Source: Trichobilharzia szidati (taxonomy: Eukaryota > Platyhelminthes > Trematoda > Strigeidida > Schistosomatidae). From it: DNA of 64,000 nt. Made by a program: the position numbers and the translations under genes. The DNA is taken from positions 92,262,020 to 92,326,019 of the forward strand of contig OX235272.1 in assembly GCA_944472155.2 (NCBI GenBank). The letters run 5' to 3'. Positions 40,101 through 55,100 of this stretch are shown piece after piece (within the stretch, counting starts at the first letter, position 1; each line of letters begins with the position of its first letter). The notes beneath the pieces were generated by a model. That model saw only the letters and a list, made by a program, of their open reading frames with translations. It searched no databases and was not told where the DNA came from.

Positions 40101-43100
40101 TGGTTGTCTGTATGTAGTGATGTGAGGGAGTGAATGTAATGTCTTCTGACGGCTAGTTTAGGAACATGGATACGAAGACGAAGGGGATGTCCACTTTTCG
40201 CAGTTGTTACAATTTATTTTGTAGATGATGTTGGTTTTATCCTCTTTCGCTGTTGAGTCTTTTGGTTGACATAGAACTGAACATTCTATCAAGAATTATT
40301 CCATGATAAATAAATAAACGACAACATAAAATCAAACAATCATCATTTCAATTGCCTGAAGCTGTGCGTTGATGTCCTCAGACTTTACAGACCAATTCGT
40401 CTTGATGGAAAACTAGCATAGAATGATATAATTCTGCTGTTATGGAGCAATAAAATATTTCGTAAACAAGTTTGTCAGAGCTAGTGGATATTATATAGTT
40501 GGAGGCAGTCGGCAGGAAGCTTTGCATCCAGGTTTTGGGCTAGTTGGTACTCGCCAGCAAGGCGTATCTGCAACCCTGAAGGAACCTAGCTTCCTGCCGA
40601 CCGCCTCCAACCATGTAATACCAACGATTCAAAGTGCACCGTGATGGTGAGCTACCTAGTGGAATGTCGGCCACATTGCAAACTTTATCGATAGAATTCA
40701 GTCTGTAGCAAACAAAGGACTAGGCACACTACACTAGTCACCGACTAGTATGCAATTAACGTTTGTCAGAGTTCATTGATTTTTGCAGCAGACAGTTGAG
40801 TGTTTTTTATACAGAAACTGACCTAGTGATCTGAGCTAAAATTTAAAGAAAGTAGTTGTAGGAAGGAGATTACTGACAGTGGCGGAATGGAGACTAATAC
40901 AACATGCTACAATTGCGACTCTGATAGGGAGGAACTCAAAACACATATTTCTTCCAAATGAGAAAGATTATTAAGATTGTATATGACATCCTAATTGAAA
41001 ACAGCTATCCAGAGAAGTTCATCAAGAAACACATGGAAAAAAGAGCAGAAAAAGACTTTTCTCCATCTATATATAACAAGCCTTTATATATATGACTGCA
41101 ATTCAAGAGTGAAATAATTACTAACAAGTTAAGAAAATCTATCCATTAAAGAAACTTTTAATTCTGGTGAACTAAAAGTCGTGTAGAAGACACGACTAAT
41201 GGTGATTCTTCAATTGAAAGATGAAGTACCTAGGCTAACTAACCACTTCCAACTGTTTCTACTAAGTCAACTGCGTTTGTGAAGAAAGTTATATTGACCG
41301 TTTCTCTAGGAACTTGATTTTTCGTGCTCGCTCGGGAACACCTACCAGTGTGGCAAAGTAAAGGCGTAGTAAAAACTATCAACAGTTTGCTATTAGACCA
41401 CCTGGTCCAAAGTAACCACAAAACCAGCACTGAAGAATACTTCTCTATCGTCTATTGGGTACGAAACATCCAGGTGCCGCATCCTCCAAACAGAAGAGGC
41501 CATCGCAATTAGCATGAAACAGCCAGTGCTTTGAGTGCAAAAGGAGCAAGTCCTGCCACTACTACTGCCCGGGAGACAGTGAATTTTATGAATTTGTATT
41601 ATTATCTTTCCTAATTTCTCTGATATTCAGTGTGTAGTGTTATGTTGATGCTATCGAACTGTAATCCACTGATATTATTATTGATTCGATGTTATTTAAA
41701 CAACATTAATGTTGTTCATAACACTAATTCATTCATTCACTATAATGTATATATAACTGTAGAGCCTGATGATGAAGTTATCGAAAACAGTATTCTTTAT
41801 TCAGTAACCATTCTTTTCTAAAAAATTGTAATGGGTATTTTTATTCAGTTTAAATTTCACTTAGTTTTTCTAGTAACACATTTCTACAGGGCACTTTTAC
41901 ATAGTTTCTCGACTCGTTTCCTTTTATTCTCCCTGTAGTATATTACTGAACATTGTGGCATCAAGGTTATTTCAGTCGTATAACCTTCATTCAAAATAAC
42001 CTAATCAAAAGTGTGCCTGATATTACTACTTATTTTAAAAAAAGAAAGATACTAACAAAAGCTATGAAGAGATTCGAAAACACAGAAACTAACCTGAAAT
42101 AATATCTCTTTAGTATCTAGTGAAAATACACTCATAGTTCCATTATCATCAAGTGCGGCAAGTTTATCTCGATTTCTGCTTATATCTACAGCTGATATTC
42201 CATTCATCAGTTTAGTCAAAACCATAGGAAATGTGTTATCTAAGACGATTTGAATCACCTGCAGATAAAATGCAGAATTAAAGAATTAAAAAGTCACTGT
42301 GCACAAACTTAGTAAGTAATTATTGACTACAGCTCACTACCCAATCATCTTAACTTAATAAACTGACATTTTCGTCAGTCAATTATTGTGTGTAAGACAA
42401 TACAGCCATAAAATGTAATATTACTCACTAGAAAGAGGTGAAATGATAAGATTTTGATAATTTGTCTGTGTATATGCATCAATTGAGTGTTAATTTTGAA
42501 ATGAGAATTGTTTTTTCAATACAACTGACAGATTCGTACAACGAATTCACGACAAGGTTCAACTACCAGCACCACAACAACAGCAACGAGTGCTGCTACA
42601 GCTACTTGTACTAATCGAAGACAAAGAACTACACGTAATACCGTAGGTATAAGTTCTTCTGACACATCAACCAGTCGTACTCGTCATCTTCGGGGAAGAC
42701 CTCCTCCTTCTTCTTGTTAAACTACAACTACCACAACTACTAGTATCACAACTTCTAGAACAATATCAGCCACTACTAGTACTGTGACAGTGTCTTTTGC
42801 TAGTCGTCGTACAAATACTGTGGCTAGTAAACGAAATCAAGGGAATGTGTTGAATTCAAATTCTGGTCAGTCAAGCACTGCTTCGCTTACGTCGGCTGTT
42901 GCTCAGTCGATTGACAGTAGATGCAATCAAAATGAACTAACATCAAATCCACACAATGCGCAAGCGAACACCAAGTGTTCTAATGGAGTCAGTGAGGTTA
43001 GTTGCTTAGCCATTAAAAATCATCTAAACATTTTCATTTTACTAAAGATTTGAAAAGGCTAGCTGTATTTGATCATAGGTGTCTGCGTTCTATCTCCCGT

Positions 43101-46100
43101 ATGAAGTAGTATAATAGGGTTAGCAATATTGATGTTAGGCACTGGTCAAGTGCTGGGTAAGGAGGGGAAATCAATAGACGAGGCTGTGAAGTTACATTGA
43201 CTGAGATGGTTAGGACATGTGTTACGCATACCAGCAAGCCATCGCCTTTCTCGATAATGGGCAATGTTAGCTAGCTGACATAGGGTGGATCAGGTTGGAA
43301 ATGAGGAAGCTAGTGGTGGTCAAACCAAAACATGGCTTCATCAGTCAATGAAATCCACAACAGTTAGCTTAGGCCAACCATGTAGGAAGGTTGTGGTCCT
43401 CGGGACGCTAAACGCCAATGGCTGGAGACAACTGGCAATATGCCTCAAAATCGTTCTCAATGGCGCAGATGCATCCACTCCTTGTGACTTATAATACCCA
43501 GTAAAACTATACGGTTCTTCGACATTACTATTCTTTTTGCCTTATATCCCTGTTTACTGTCTCTATTTTCCATTTCTTTTTACTTTCTTCTCTTGCTTTG
43601 TGTGCTACATGGAGTGTGGCGACTTGAACTGCTGCACATCGGTGCAAAATTCTATGTCGAAAACAGACAGACAGATAGTCTAACGTGGAATAAGGCCATT
43701 ATTATAACTTTTGCAATGGTAGAAGATGAAAGACATGGTAAAGGAATGTTTATTTTGGATTCGGTATCACTATAAAGCCGAATTATGTACATCCTTTTCT
43801 TCAAATCACCATTTGAACAGATCTTCCTTGTTGTGCCGTTTCTGGCCTTCCTTTATATTGGGTCTCTTTGTGTTCCTTTCACGTCTCCCATGTATCTCTA
43901 CAACGTTGTATCATTTACTTTCTCTGACATAAAATCTATCCCCCTCCTATTCGATGTGTTTTATGCTGACGAACATGTCTTCATATGTATATATACTACT
44001 TATAAATCTTATCAGTAGTACACACCACACTAATAATACTCTTTGTACAGCTTTGTGATTAAGTCATCCGTTCTTTTATCGAAAACTTAACAATTTCAAC
44101 TGGACAGAGAAATGTGGTAATTAGTTAAGTAAATACCATGAAGTAGAATGACTTACTTGTCCATTTTTCAATCCTAGGAGTAGACATTCTTTATTTTGTA
44201 GACCACCTATTATACGAAGACATTTCACGGGACTGTCAACTATCCATTCACGTTCTTTAATACCCTGAATAGAAAAGAAGAGTTATTAGAGTGGCTGCTC
44301 AACTCTGAACAACTACTGTGTGAATTTGAGTTCTTTCATATATTAAGAAAGTTATGACCTTCTTCCCCTCTGTTTGTCTGGAAGTTTATCATCATTTAGA
44401 ATGATTAGTGTTCAATCCATTTTATGACTTGCCACATTTAGCCACATATTTTTGGCCTAGTTTTTCTTACTACTCACAATACATAAGTAGTACTGTCACT
44501 GTCAATTTTTGTTTCCCATCATCGAATACCGAAGGAGCTACCACCATTATATCATTTTTCAATGTAAATTCCAGAGCGCCCCAGGAGTGCAGATGCTCAG
44601 GTGACCTTGAATGCATGCTACTGGTTGGCTGAAGAAACTTACAATTATTCCACATCAGAAAATGAGCTCTGTTCAATAGCTCAGGTGCAAATTGCACCCA
44701 GATCACGTATTTCAATACTCTCTGGATAATGGATTGATAGGACGTGTTTGGATATGCTTCAATGAGCCTGCAACAGATATCACAAGTCATTGATGGATAT
44801 ATATTGAGATGCACAGGGTGTAGGAAACGAGCTAATGTTCTTACTGGTAAGTGACACTATCAGTTAATTGTCTTCTAGGAACTTTCTTTGACGAATATAC
44901 TGTTTGCCATTGCTGGAATTTGAAGTCCGGAGTGAGGTCAGTTACCGCTCAGATAGAAAATACGTTGACGTCTACTGCGCAATGGTTTCAGTTTTGTAGG
45001 GATTTAGCATCATGGAAAATGAACAATATTACACAAGTGTTGGAAGGAGTCGTACACATCGACCAAACAGTGCTTATAAAGAAGAAATACAATCTCGGAC
45101 GTGCTAGAGCGAATAACGTTTGGGTATTTGGAATTTATGACACCCGAATTCAGAAACGATTCATTGAACTTATGCCACACAGGAGTGCCGATACTCTTCT
45201 GTCTATTATTCAGAGACTCGTTTCGCCTGGTACTACTATACACACGGATGAATGGGCAGGATATAACCGATTATCGGATTTAGGATATATATACAACAGA
45301 ATTAACTATTCCGATGATTTCGTCGATTCCAGAACAGACACTCATACTAATTCAATAGAGGGTTTCTGGGAAGATTAAAAAATAGAATAAGAGCTTTAAA
45401 TGGCTCTCAAAACCAAGTTATTTTTAGTCGCCTGGATGAATATATGTATAGGAATTGGTTTAGTTTAAAAACTGACACTCCCCATTATAAATGGGACATA
45501 TTTTTACTTCATATCAGAGAAAAATACCCTGTTTTATACTTTTTCGTGCTTTTCTATGTAAATATACGTATATTTTTGTGCAAAAATCCCCCACTTTTCT
45601 GATTGGTCGGCTCAAGGTCACTCATGCGTTCGTATCCCTTGGGACGCTCTGTTGTAGAACTTTGCCAATTCCAGTGTACTAGTTCACAACTACGCAGACA
45701 ATAATATTATTATGGAACAACTAGGAGGTAGGAATTCTTGTTATATTATTCCATAAGCTGGCAGCAAACGCCGAATCCAGATCTATTGTAGATTAGTACT
45801 CACCATCAATAATCCTGATTCACTTCACCATACAGTTTTATGGCTATCAGATATCTCGAGACGTAAGATATATCCAGCCAGCTAATCAATAACTCTGACA
45901 CTTAAGTTCAACCGCAGTATTAACTGATCGATAGAATTCTATCAATACTGGCGTTTGAAGTGTATCTGCATTAGACAGGTTTACTTAATAAAACACATAG
46001 TTATGATACAGTATTACAAATTGAATGACATTTTGAGCAGAGTCTATTGCTCATAGTCATATTAATGCATTAACCGCACATAGAGAAGGAATATCAAAGT

Positions 46101-49100
46101 CTCCATGTAGGATTCTTAATAAGGTTAGAATTAGGGTGGTATGTAAACCAACCAACTAACTCTCACCCAGAGACAAACCCTCCTGGCTTAAAGACTCAAT
46201 AAATTCAATTAGGAATTGGATGATTGTGAGGTCATTTACATAGGCAGGGTCATCTGGATTATCAGAAGATAGGAATTTAACCAGGGCTAGAATGATTGAC
46301 CCCGCCAAGTTAGATCATCTAGAAGGAAGCTCATCCATTGGGATTCACCCACAAACAATAGGTTGCGACAGAGTAAAAGTATTTAAAAGTACTATAGTTA
46401 AGTGGTGAGAGAAAAAGAGAGACTGTGGTGAGAGCTGTCTGCTAGTCAAAATTTGTGCACAGCAATTTACGTCAGTGTTTACGTCCCAAATCTTAGTCAT
46501 GAGAAAAAGAAACAAGAACAAAGACTAAATCAACAACCAATCGCATCAGACTTGGCGTAGGCGGATACAATTCGCAAATATATGGTCTGACCTTCAAAGA
46601 GATGACAGAATAAATTCGAGTGAGAAAACGACGAATCAGAAGACATTGTTTCTCTGCTAATAATAACGAATAATAATGCACATGAAAATATATAAATATC
46701 TGTTGATTTTCTCAATAAACAGTCTGTTGCCTGGCCCTTGTCTCCTGTCGTTACAAGACTAATCACAGGATCTTTCTCCATCGAATCAACACGAAATACG
46801 TGCAATCCAAATGACCCAGCTCGCATCTAAGTTATAGGCATAAATCGCAATGAAAGCCAGAAGGAAGTGTTAATATACTAATAGAATTATGAGCAATAAA
46901 ATGTGATTAAAATGTCAAACATTTACTAATACTTTATCGCTGTGTGTAACATCAAATAAAATTCACTATTGTGGAATTATATTATTATATTATATGGAAT
47001 CACGGATTTCAAATCCTACTGGGTCACGAAGTTTGTACTATTATGTGTCTTTCAAGTGACCTGTCGACCAACAGAATCCCTTCATAATTTCGATTAAATG
47101 AGAAGATAATCATACATATATATCAGAAACAATGAAACTTCATTTCCATCAATGATCATAATCACATTCTACACATCAAAGGAGAGCATGAGATATTTTC
47201 AAATAACTCACCTGGAAATTGATACACGTTAAACAAGATTCATAACAAATAATCAGACTGTTTGTAACTATGGCTAAATGATGACAATCGAAATTTTGGG
47301 TTAATTTCTCACGAACTCGATAATGCATATCTCTGAGATCATCACTAGGTGATTCATAAATTAAAATTTTATCTGAAAGCTGAATCTACAAAAGAATTGA
47401 AAAAAAATACATTTAACATTGAATGACTAGATAAAATTAAAATGTTGCTTCTATTAAAGCTGAATATTTTCCCTTTACAACAGCGAACTACTTAAATCTT
47501 GTGAGTAATACTGTTTTGTTCGTTTGAAGCCGAGCTTATCAATGGTATATCCAAGCGACGACAATATTATTCCCCTAGTTTCCAAGGGGAACATAGGACT
47601 CCAACAAAACGTTTCATGCTGTTCTCTGCTGCCGTCTTTATCTGACCCCACGATTGCTCGTAGGCCTTCATCCCTTCCTCACACCATCCCGTTGGACCTC
47701 CTATCCATCTTTTCCCATTAAGCTTCCACTCGAAAGCCTGGTGTGCCCCAGTTCTCGCGGAGGCCCAAGTTGCCCTTTTTTGTAGTTTGATAAAGTAGCC
47801 TTTCTTCCAATCAGTAGACATCTTTCCTTCCTTCTAAATGTTTGGCAATACTGGCGTTGGCATATCCGCTGCACTCTGTGGGTCGTTTTTCAGTGCTTCA
47901 GGAGGAATTCTGTCCAGTGTGTGACTAGCCTACATTCAAGACATTTGCTTTTGTTGGGGGATTGGTGTTCGCTGGTGGTATTTCTGGACTGGTTTCAGGT
48001 GATGTTCAATTCAAAAGTCCTTCAAAGTGATCAGCCCGACGTTTCTTTCGCTTCTCCTCTTTGGTAATTAGATCCCTTTGACCATCTTTAATTGGTCTCA
48101 CCTATGTTGATTAATTTCCAGAATGAGACTTAGTTATCTGACATAGTGTTCTGAGGTCTCTTCGGCTTTCTGTGGCTCTTGTTTTGTATTTGGGAAAGAC
48201 CTGCATCTGTATAGCTTCATAACGGTATTGTTGAGGTAATTTTGGCCTTTGATATTCTATTAGTAGTATTAAGTAGTATAGTAAAATTTTACTGCAAATA
48301 ACTGTCATTTTATTATCGTCAGGACATTTTTGGACTGTGAGTAACTCTCAAAGAAGTTTTGTTTATCTGCATGGTCGAACGCAAAGATTGGTTTCCAGCG
48401 TTCAGAACTCAACACGTAGATTTTGGTAGATAAATATGCTTCAAACAGGAGGCAGTTGGATAGTATAGTCAGCTCCCGCTAAATATGTGTGGATCATAAC
48501 TTGATACATAAAGTAATTTTGTTCCATGTAACACAATTCTAACCAAATCGAAAAACACTGACTTTCGAAGTTAATTGGTGAATTGTGACTATCAGTGGAA
48601 TCCAGTATGCGCATTTCGTCCTATTTGGGGCTCGTCATTGGATGTACCTACAATCCGCAGTGTAATGATTTTCCCACCGAGGCTCGAACCCAGTGCCCAT
48701 AGTTTCAAACGCCAAGGCCTTATCCACTAGACCACCTAGGCCACGAGAGCCACCTCTTGTGCAACGGGTCATATTAATTATTTAATTCAATAGCCACCAT
48801 CCACCAATTAACTTCTAAGTATCAGCACAAGAAGCCGACATGTCAACCTGAGACTGAGCACTTCAATTGAATCAATCGACGGGAAAATCTAAAATTCAGT
48901 TAAATACCCTGACTTCATTTCTAACTTATTGAATTATAAAGCGCGCCACCACGCCAAAACGACCATAGTTTAATTAAACAAGAATGAATCTTCTTAATAT
49001 AATTAAAAAGAAAACAACTCACAGCTAGCAGATTTTTGAATAATGATATCTTCTTCACATAATCCCTGCATTTTATACGTGCTAAACAAATACAGATAAT

Positions 49101-52100
49101 AAAGATATTATATATATCCAAACAAAGTTCACTCTTAACAGTTTGAAAAAATTTGGGCGTTGGGTATATGAAATGCATTACAATAAAGGTTTTCATCAAA
49201 GTATTATTAAACCAGAATTTACAAAATATATAACAACTTAATCATCGTTCCTCAACATGGGGTCATTTTTGCGTTGTCAAGTTGGCCAATTGGTAAAGAT
49301 AACAAAACCAGGTGTAGATTGTTGGATTTGATAAGTGTGTAAAATTGTAAAAGCAGTGTGTGTTTACATAATGAAATTGCTTATCACATTCGTGTTGATT
49401 TTGTCACTTCATGGGGGAGAGGGGTGTTGTAACCAGGTCAAATCTGTTTTAGTCCGTCATTCCTATTCATAGAATTTGGATTCCACTTGATATGAAGTGC
49501 CTCTGATGATGTTAGACGTTCTTTGTGATTTCTGAAATGCTTTTTCTAGATTATTTCAATATTGTCAAAATCAATTTTGTGGCCTGATTCTATAGCGTAT
49601 AGACGACCTATGGCTGATGATTTTTCAAGCTTTTCTAGTTCAACTGGATTTCTCGGTGGTCGAACAGATGCTCTAATGGTGTTCATTTCTTCTGATATTG
49701 ATTTCTCTCTGACGATGTTTGTCTGATGTATATAGCATCACATTCCAAGCATTTTATTTTATAAACACAATCAGATAGACAATCTTTAGGGATTCGGTCT
49801 TTTATATGGACAAGGTTGTTTCGCATTATGTCTGATATTTTGAAAACTCTGGTGGTGAGCTTATTGAGTGCCCTTCTGATATCGTCTGATGTCTCCGCTC
49901 TACATAAAACGGCAACTGTTGAAGTCCATGTTTTCGGAATACGTTTTTGATCATACTTAATGTCAGTGTTGATTTTGTTGATGAAGTTCTTTGGGTAGTT
50001 ATTTTGCTTAAGAGTCTCAGTAATGTTTGATATTTCTTCTTCTTTTTCTTTCTTATCCGTTATCAGCGAATGTGCTCGTCTGAGGAACGATGATTAACTT
50101 GATATATATATATATGCTGAGATTTTATAAATTCTGGTTTAATAATACTTTGATGAATCCATTAGCATTAAATAGCGCAATGTCAGTAAAACAATATCGT
50201 TTTGTTTTTAATTCATTGGGAAATACAAGAAAACAGTTATTATAATAATGGTATTATTGATAATTTATGAGAATGTGACACTCTGAATCATGCTTACTGC
50301 TTTTTTTAATCGACCAGCCACTAAAGTGTAATGGTAATTTTAGTGTATTCGTCTCCAAATTCAATGCATCATCCATGCTAACAGGTGATCTTATCGGATC
50401 ATGGGGATAAAGAGTCGAGATTTGTTCTTATATATGCTAATCTAATTCTGAGAATACCCCATCCTCAACCATGACTTCTAACGATTTAAATATCTTTGTT
50501 AATTCGGAAAACAAAGGTATGAAGACGCAAATGATGGATACATTTAGCAGTATGTTGTGTGATGATATTTCTATCGGAGGCTAACTTAAGTACACAAAGT
50601 TAACCTATTTTGAAGTGGTTTATCAAACGATAACACTAAAGCAGAGTGAGAAATATTCTGTGACAATCATCAGTAAAGTTCTCAATATCACAAATTCTAC
50701 TTAAAAGCTGAGCTGGACATGGGGGCAGTTGTCTAAATTAATAAATTGGGAAACATCTGTATATGAACTATAGGGAAATATGGAGGTTTTCAAATATTAT
50801 CATCACAAACCGACATCGGTGATAGAGAACCAGTGAAAATTTGGGAATAATGGGCAACCACTGAAACATGGATAGTGGTTGAATGATGGTATGCTAGCCT
50901 TGTAGCCTGATATCCCATGGTTTGATCGTAATTGGAGTTATGAGCACGCACTGGGAAACGGTCTCCAACTAGGACGAAACTGGTGGTCGCCATTAGTTTT
51001 CTAACTGATGTTCATTCGTCGGAGGGTTTCATCATGAACTGACATCAGTTACGGAACCATTGGAAAACCTGGGAGTACTGCACAGCTGTCTCCTCCTTAC
51101 ATACTGAATGACCAGTGTTGAATGTTTATTAAATTATGGCACTGTTTATTGATCCACTGTTACCTTTTCGTAGCCAAGAGGGAGAGATAATGTTCGTTGA
51201 CTCTTTTAGATAAAACACGCATCGAACGACCTATTCATGTCGCTCCACAGGAGCAAATGAATTGGCATATACACATAGAAGTGGTCAAATACGATATTTT
51301 ATCTTTAGAGTTGTTGAAAAACATTGGGCATCTTAAGAATATCAATTGGAATGTAACAGCAGAGAATGTTCTTTTCAGGGCGTTTGATATTCTCTTTTTT
51401 AGGATGTCATCCAGAAGGTCATCTATGAACGCCACATTCATGAATAGCATCTTCTTTGGCATTGAGATGGAGCGATCTTTGTTGGTTTTGGACTTTATTT
51501 ATTTATCTGTAAAGCGTGAGGAAGGGTAGCTATTCTCAAGTAATGTCTTCCTCAAAACAGTACAGTTCCAAGTTCAACTATTATCACTATTTTGTGCATT
51601 TGGTTTACATGACATTTAGTATAATTACTTTCTTAACTAACCTTTTGTTCACTCTCTTCACCTACTACATAATTTATTTAGATACTTGCCTCCAAACTCT
51701 TTCATTAACATCCAATTCTTTCTGAGTTTTTTTTTCACATTTCGTGATCCTAGTTAAAATGTACTAATCCTCAGCCCCCTCCTCACACTCTGTTTTTACA
51801 AATTTTACAACTTTTTACAATATTCAATCCCTTTTCTAAAGAAAGGTGTGATTAGTTGTTTAGATTAGTTGTCACACCTAGAAGGTGTGAAACACACGAA
51901 AACAACTAATCACGTTCAAGGCGGTCACCAGGAGAGATGATTAATAAACTCGTGGAGAAATCTAAAAGCTCACTTCATCAAATTGAAATTTGCACTGAAG
52001 ATGTTGCCTAGTAGGGCGATGAAAGCTTCGCAAATTAACCATCCAGCTCAGAGAATACAACCACATCAAAAAATAAAAACAAGTCTCCGTTACTGTTTGA

Positions 52101-55100
52101 AAATGAATGAGTCATGGATGTATTTGATTAGATTCCATTTCAATGGTCATGTTATCAAATGACAGTTTGATTAGGTTAAATATTCCACCCTGAAACAAAC
52201 ATTTCTGATGAGATCGACAACACAGAGGTCGAATTCAATAATGTCCTCAGTCAAACGGTAGATTTGAATGCAAAGAATGTGGGCTTAAACTTTTTAAAAG
52301 GGTGATTAACTAAAGATTAACTGAAATATACTTCCAGCCCCTCTCCACACACATACACACACACACACTCTTTTATTCTAGATACCATACAGACTGGATG
52401 AATACCAGAAGAATAAACTATGATAACAGTAACACTATTATTCTAAGAATTATACAAATTTACAACATATTTTGAAACCCTAATTATCCTGGAATTTGTG
52501 CTTTGTGATAACTGGAAGATATGCAAGCGAAAAGCAACAAGTTAGCAGAAGAAGCATCAGGTGAACATAGAGAAAACAGAGGTGATGAAGATTCCTGGCC
52601 ATCACCACCAACAGCAACAACAACAACAGACAACAATCAGCATAAATGGGAGGCATCTGAAAGAAACAACCTCCTTTACCTACCTGGGAAGCATCGTTTC
52701 AACTACAGGCGGAACTGACGAGGATATCAAAGCAAGAATCGGAAAAGTAAGACAAGCTTTCACTACTCACGTCAAGTCTCTGTGGAGGTCAACAGCACTC
52801 AGCATCAAAAATAAGATCCGGAATTTCAACTCCAATTTGAAGTCAGTCAGTGCTACTAGCTATACGGATCACAGACTTGGCCAGCGCGTCATAAAGAGCA
52901 TCTCAAACAAACTACAGACCTTCATCAACAACTAGTTGTCTTCGCTCAATACTCAAGATCATATGGCTGGCAAGAAAAGATTAGCAACAGAGATCTCTGG
53001 GACCGAACCAACCGGGAACCGATTGTGAAACAAATAGGCAGGAAGAAATGGAGATGGATTGGCAGGCCATACTCTGAGGAAACCATCAAGTTACATCACT
53101 AGACTAGCCCTCGAGTGGAACCCTAATGGGAAGCGGCGAGTTGGTCGTCAGTGCGAGGGTAACTTGGAGGGGGTCATATGAAGAGGAGATGAAAACATGT
53201 GGGCAGACATGGAGCCAGGTGAAGATTCTAGCAGGGGACCGAACACAATAAAGACGCACGGCTGAAGCCCTATGTTCCTCTAGGAATTGAAGGAAACAAT
53301 AATAATAATAATTGGGCTTTGTGATAATTATTAACAGATATGCCTGTTATTTCAAGATATTTTTTATTTATTTATTTTTATTTTTATTTACAGCTTAATT
53401 CCACACCATATTTTCAGTACAAGTGTGGAATTTTCAGCATGGATATCGGTAGCCCAAATTCAGGCTGACCATAGATATCGGGTGTGCGGCGGCAGGGGAT
53501 CGAACCCCGGACCATGTACATGGTCGGCGAGAGTCCTAACCACTGTGCCACCGACGCACAACTTGTCTTAAAAACTTCAAACTTACAACGTTAGTTAGGC
53601 ACAATACCTCTAGTCTGTGAATATAAAGTAGGCCTATGGTCACAGGAAACATCAACATTGTCAAAGATTCAACGGAATATTCAACAGATCTCATGTCATT
53701 TATAACTCTCAAAGATTATGAGAATGTCTTCAACATTTCTATACTGTATATTGCTTTAAAACGTTATCAGATAGCTATTTCTGAAATACCACCATGTTTA
53801 AATTAGATACATCTTGCTAGGAATGTACTGAACATGGTAAAAAGGATGAGAGAGAGAGAGAAAGAGAGGAGGGAGAGAATATTTCGCTTAGTGTTGTTCC
53901 CCCAGTCTTACCTTTTTGTTCAGTTATTAAGTGTTGTACGACAACATCTGTAAGGGATTCACGATATGCAAAACGATCTTTATAAAAGCTTTGTACAGGT
54001 TCTAGTATTAATTGTATAGCCTCTATGGTTCCATCTTGACAACCAACAACCTAAATAGAAAATAAGAAAACATTTTATGCATAAAATAATTAACACTTCA
54101 GAAATGTAGCAAAAATGATAGACTGCAAACTCGGTCACCGGATAACAACTAATCTAGCTGTCTAACCTTAAGCTTTTTCATCAAAATCTGTTCGTCAGAT
54201 GTCAGAAGAAATTATGATTTAGTTGTGTTGTCTGAGCCGGTTAATTTAATTGCGAGGCTTTTGTCGTTCTTCTAGACAACATCTTCCTTCAGCGCAGGCT
54301 TTAATGGAAAGTGAACTTATTTGAATTCTCCATTATTGATATAGTTGTATCTCTTAACAACCATTGTCGTGACTGGGTGTTAATTTACATCTCTATTGAT
54401 CATTCATTTATTGACTTGGAATTTGAACTATTTTGTCATGTGGCTTATTCTTTATTAGTTGGTAAATTTGGTGAACAGTAATGTGTTTGTTAATCGCTGA
54501 CTCATCTGAGTACCAAGCTTCAAGAAATTCTTTGGTGTTTCCTCTGTTTGAAATTTCTACATTCTCCTAATCAATCAGCGTCAGCTAATTTATGTTCTTG
54601 GATCCTGAGTCGAAGGAAACGCTCACTTTATTTATTTATTTTGTAAATGACATTGATCTTGTCTTTTTTCGGTGTTGAATCCCTTGATCTTCTAATACTG
54701 AATGAAGTCATTGTGTCGGCTTGTGTGCCATTTCTGTATCAAGCGGTTTTAGTATTCTAGAAGTTATTTCAGAGGTATTTTTTACAGATAGTAGAATGAA
54801 TTTTCTTGTGATTTTTGAGTATGGTTTCTTGTTGGAACTTCGACTGGAGTTTAAACACTTTTTGATGGGATTGCATGGGTATTCATTTTTCTCGAAAAGA
54901 GCTAGTAGATATTTCTCTTCCATCCTCTTCAGAGGATTTCTGTTTACTGCTGATATCCGATTATAGTATAGTGCATCAGTTCTCATCTTGGAATACCACA
55001 AGAACTTATGAGATGGACAGAGAGACAAAAGTGCACAGAAAAATGATTCTCTTGTCAATGTGTATTTTAACAATTAAATAGGAAGATACGATAAATAAAT

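Noticed and set aside
41760..41800. Hammerhead at CTGATGATGAAGTTATCGAAAACAG
   Set aside because: CUGAUGA and GAAA are present, but helix II cannot pair next to the core and I find no helix I partner.
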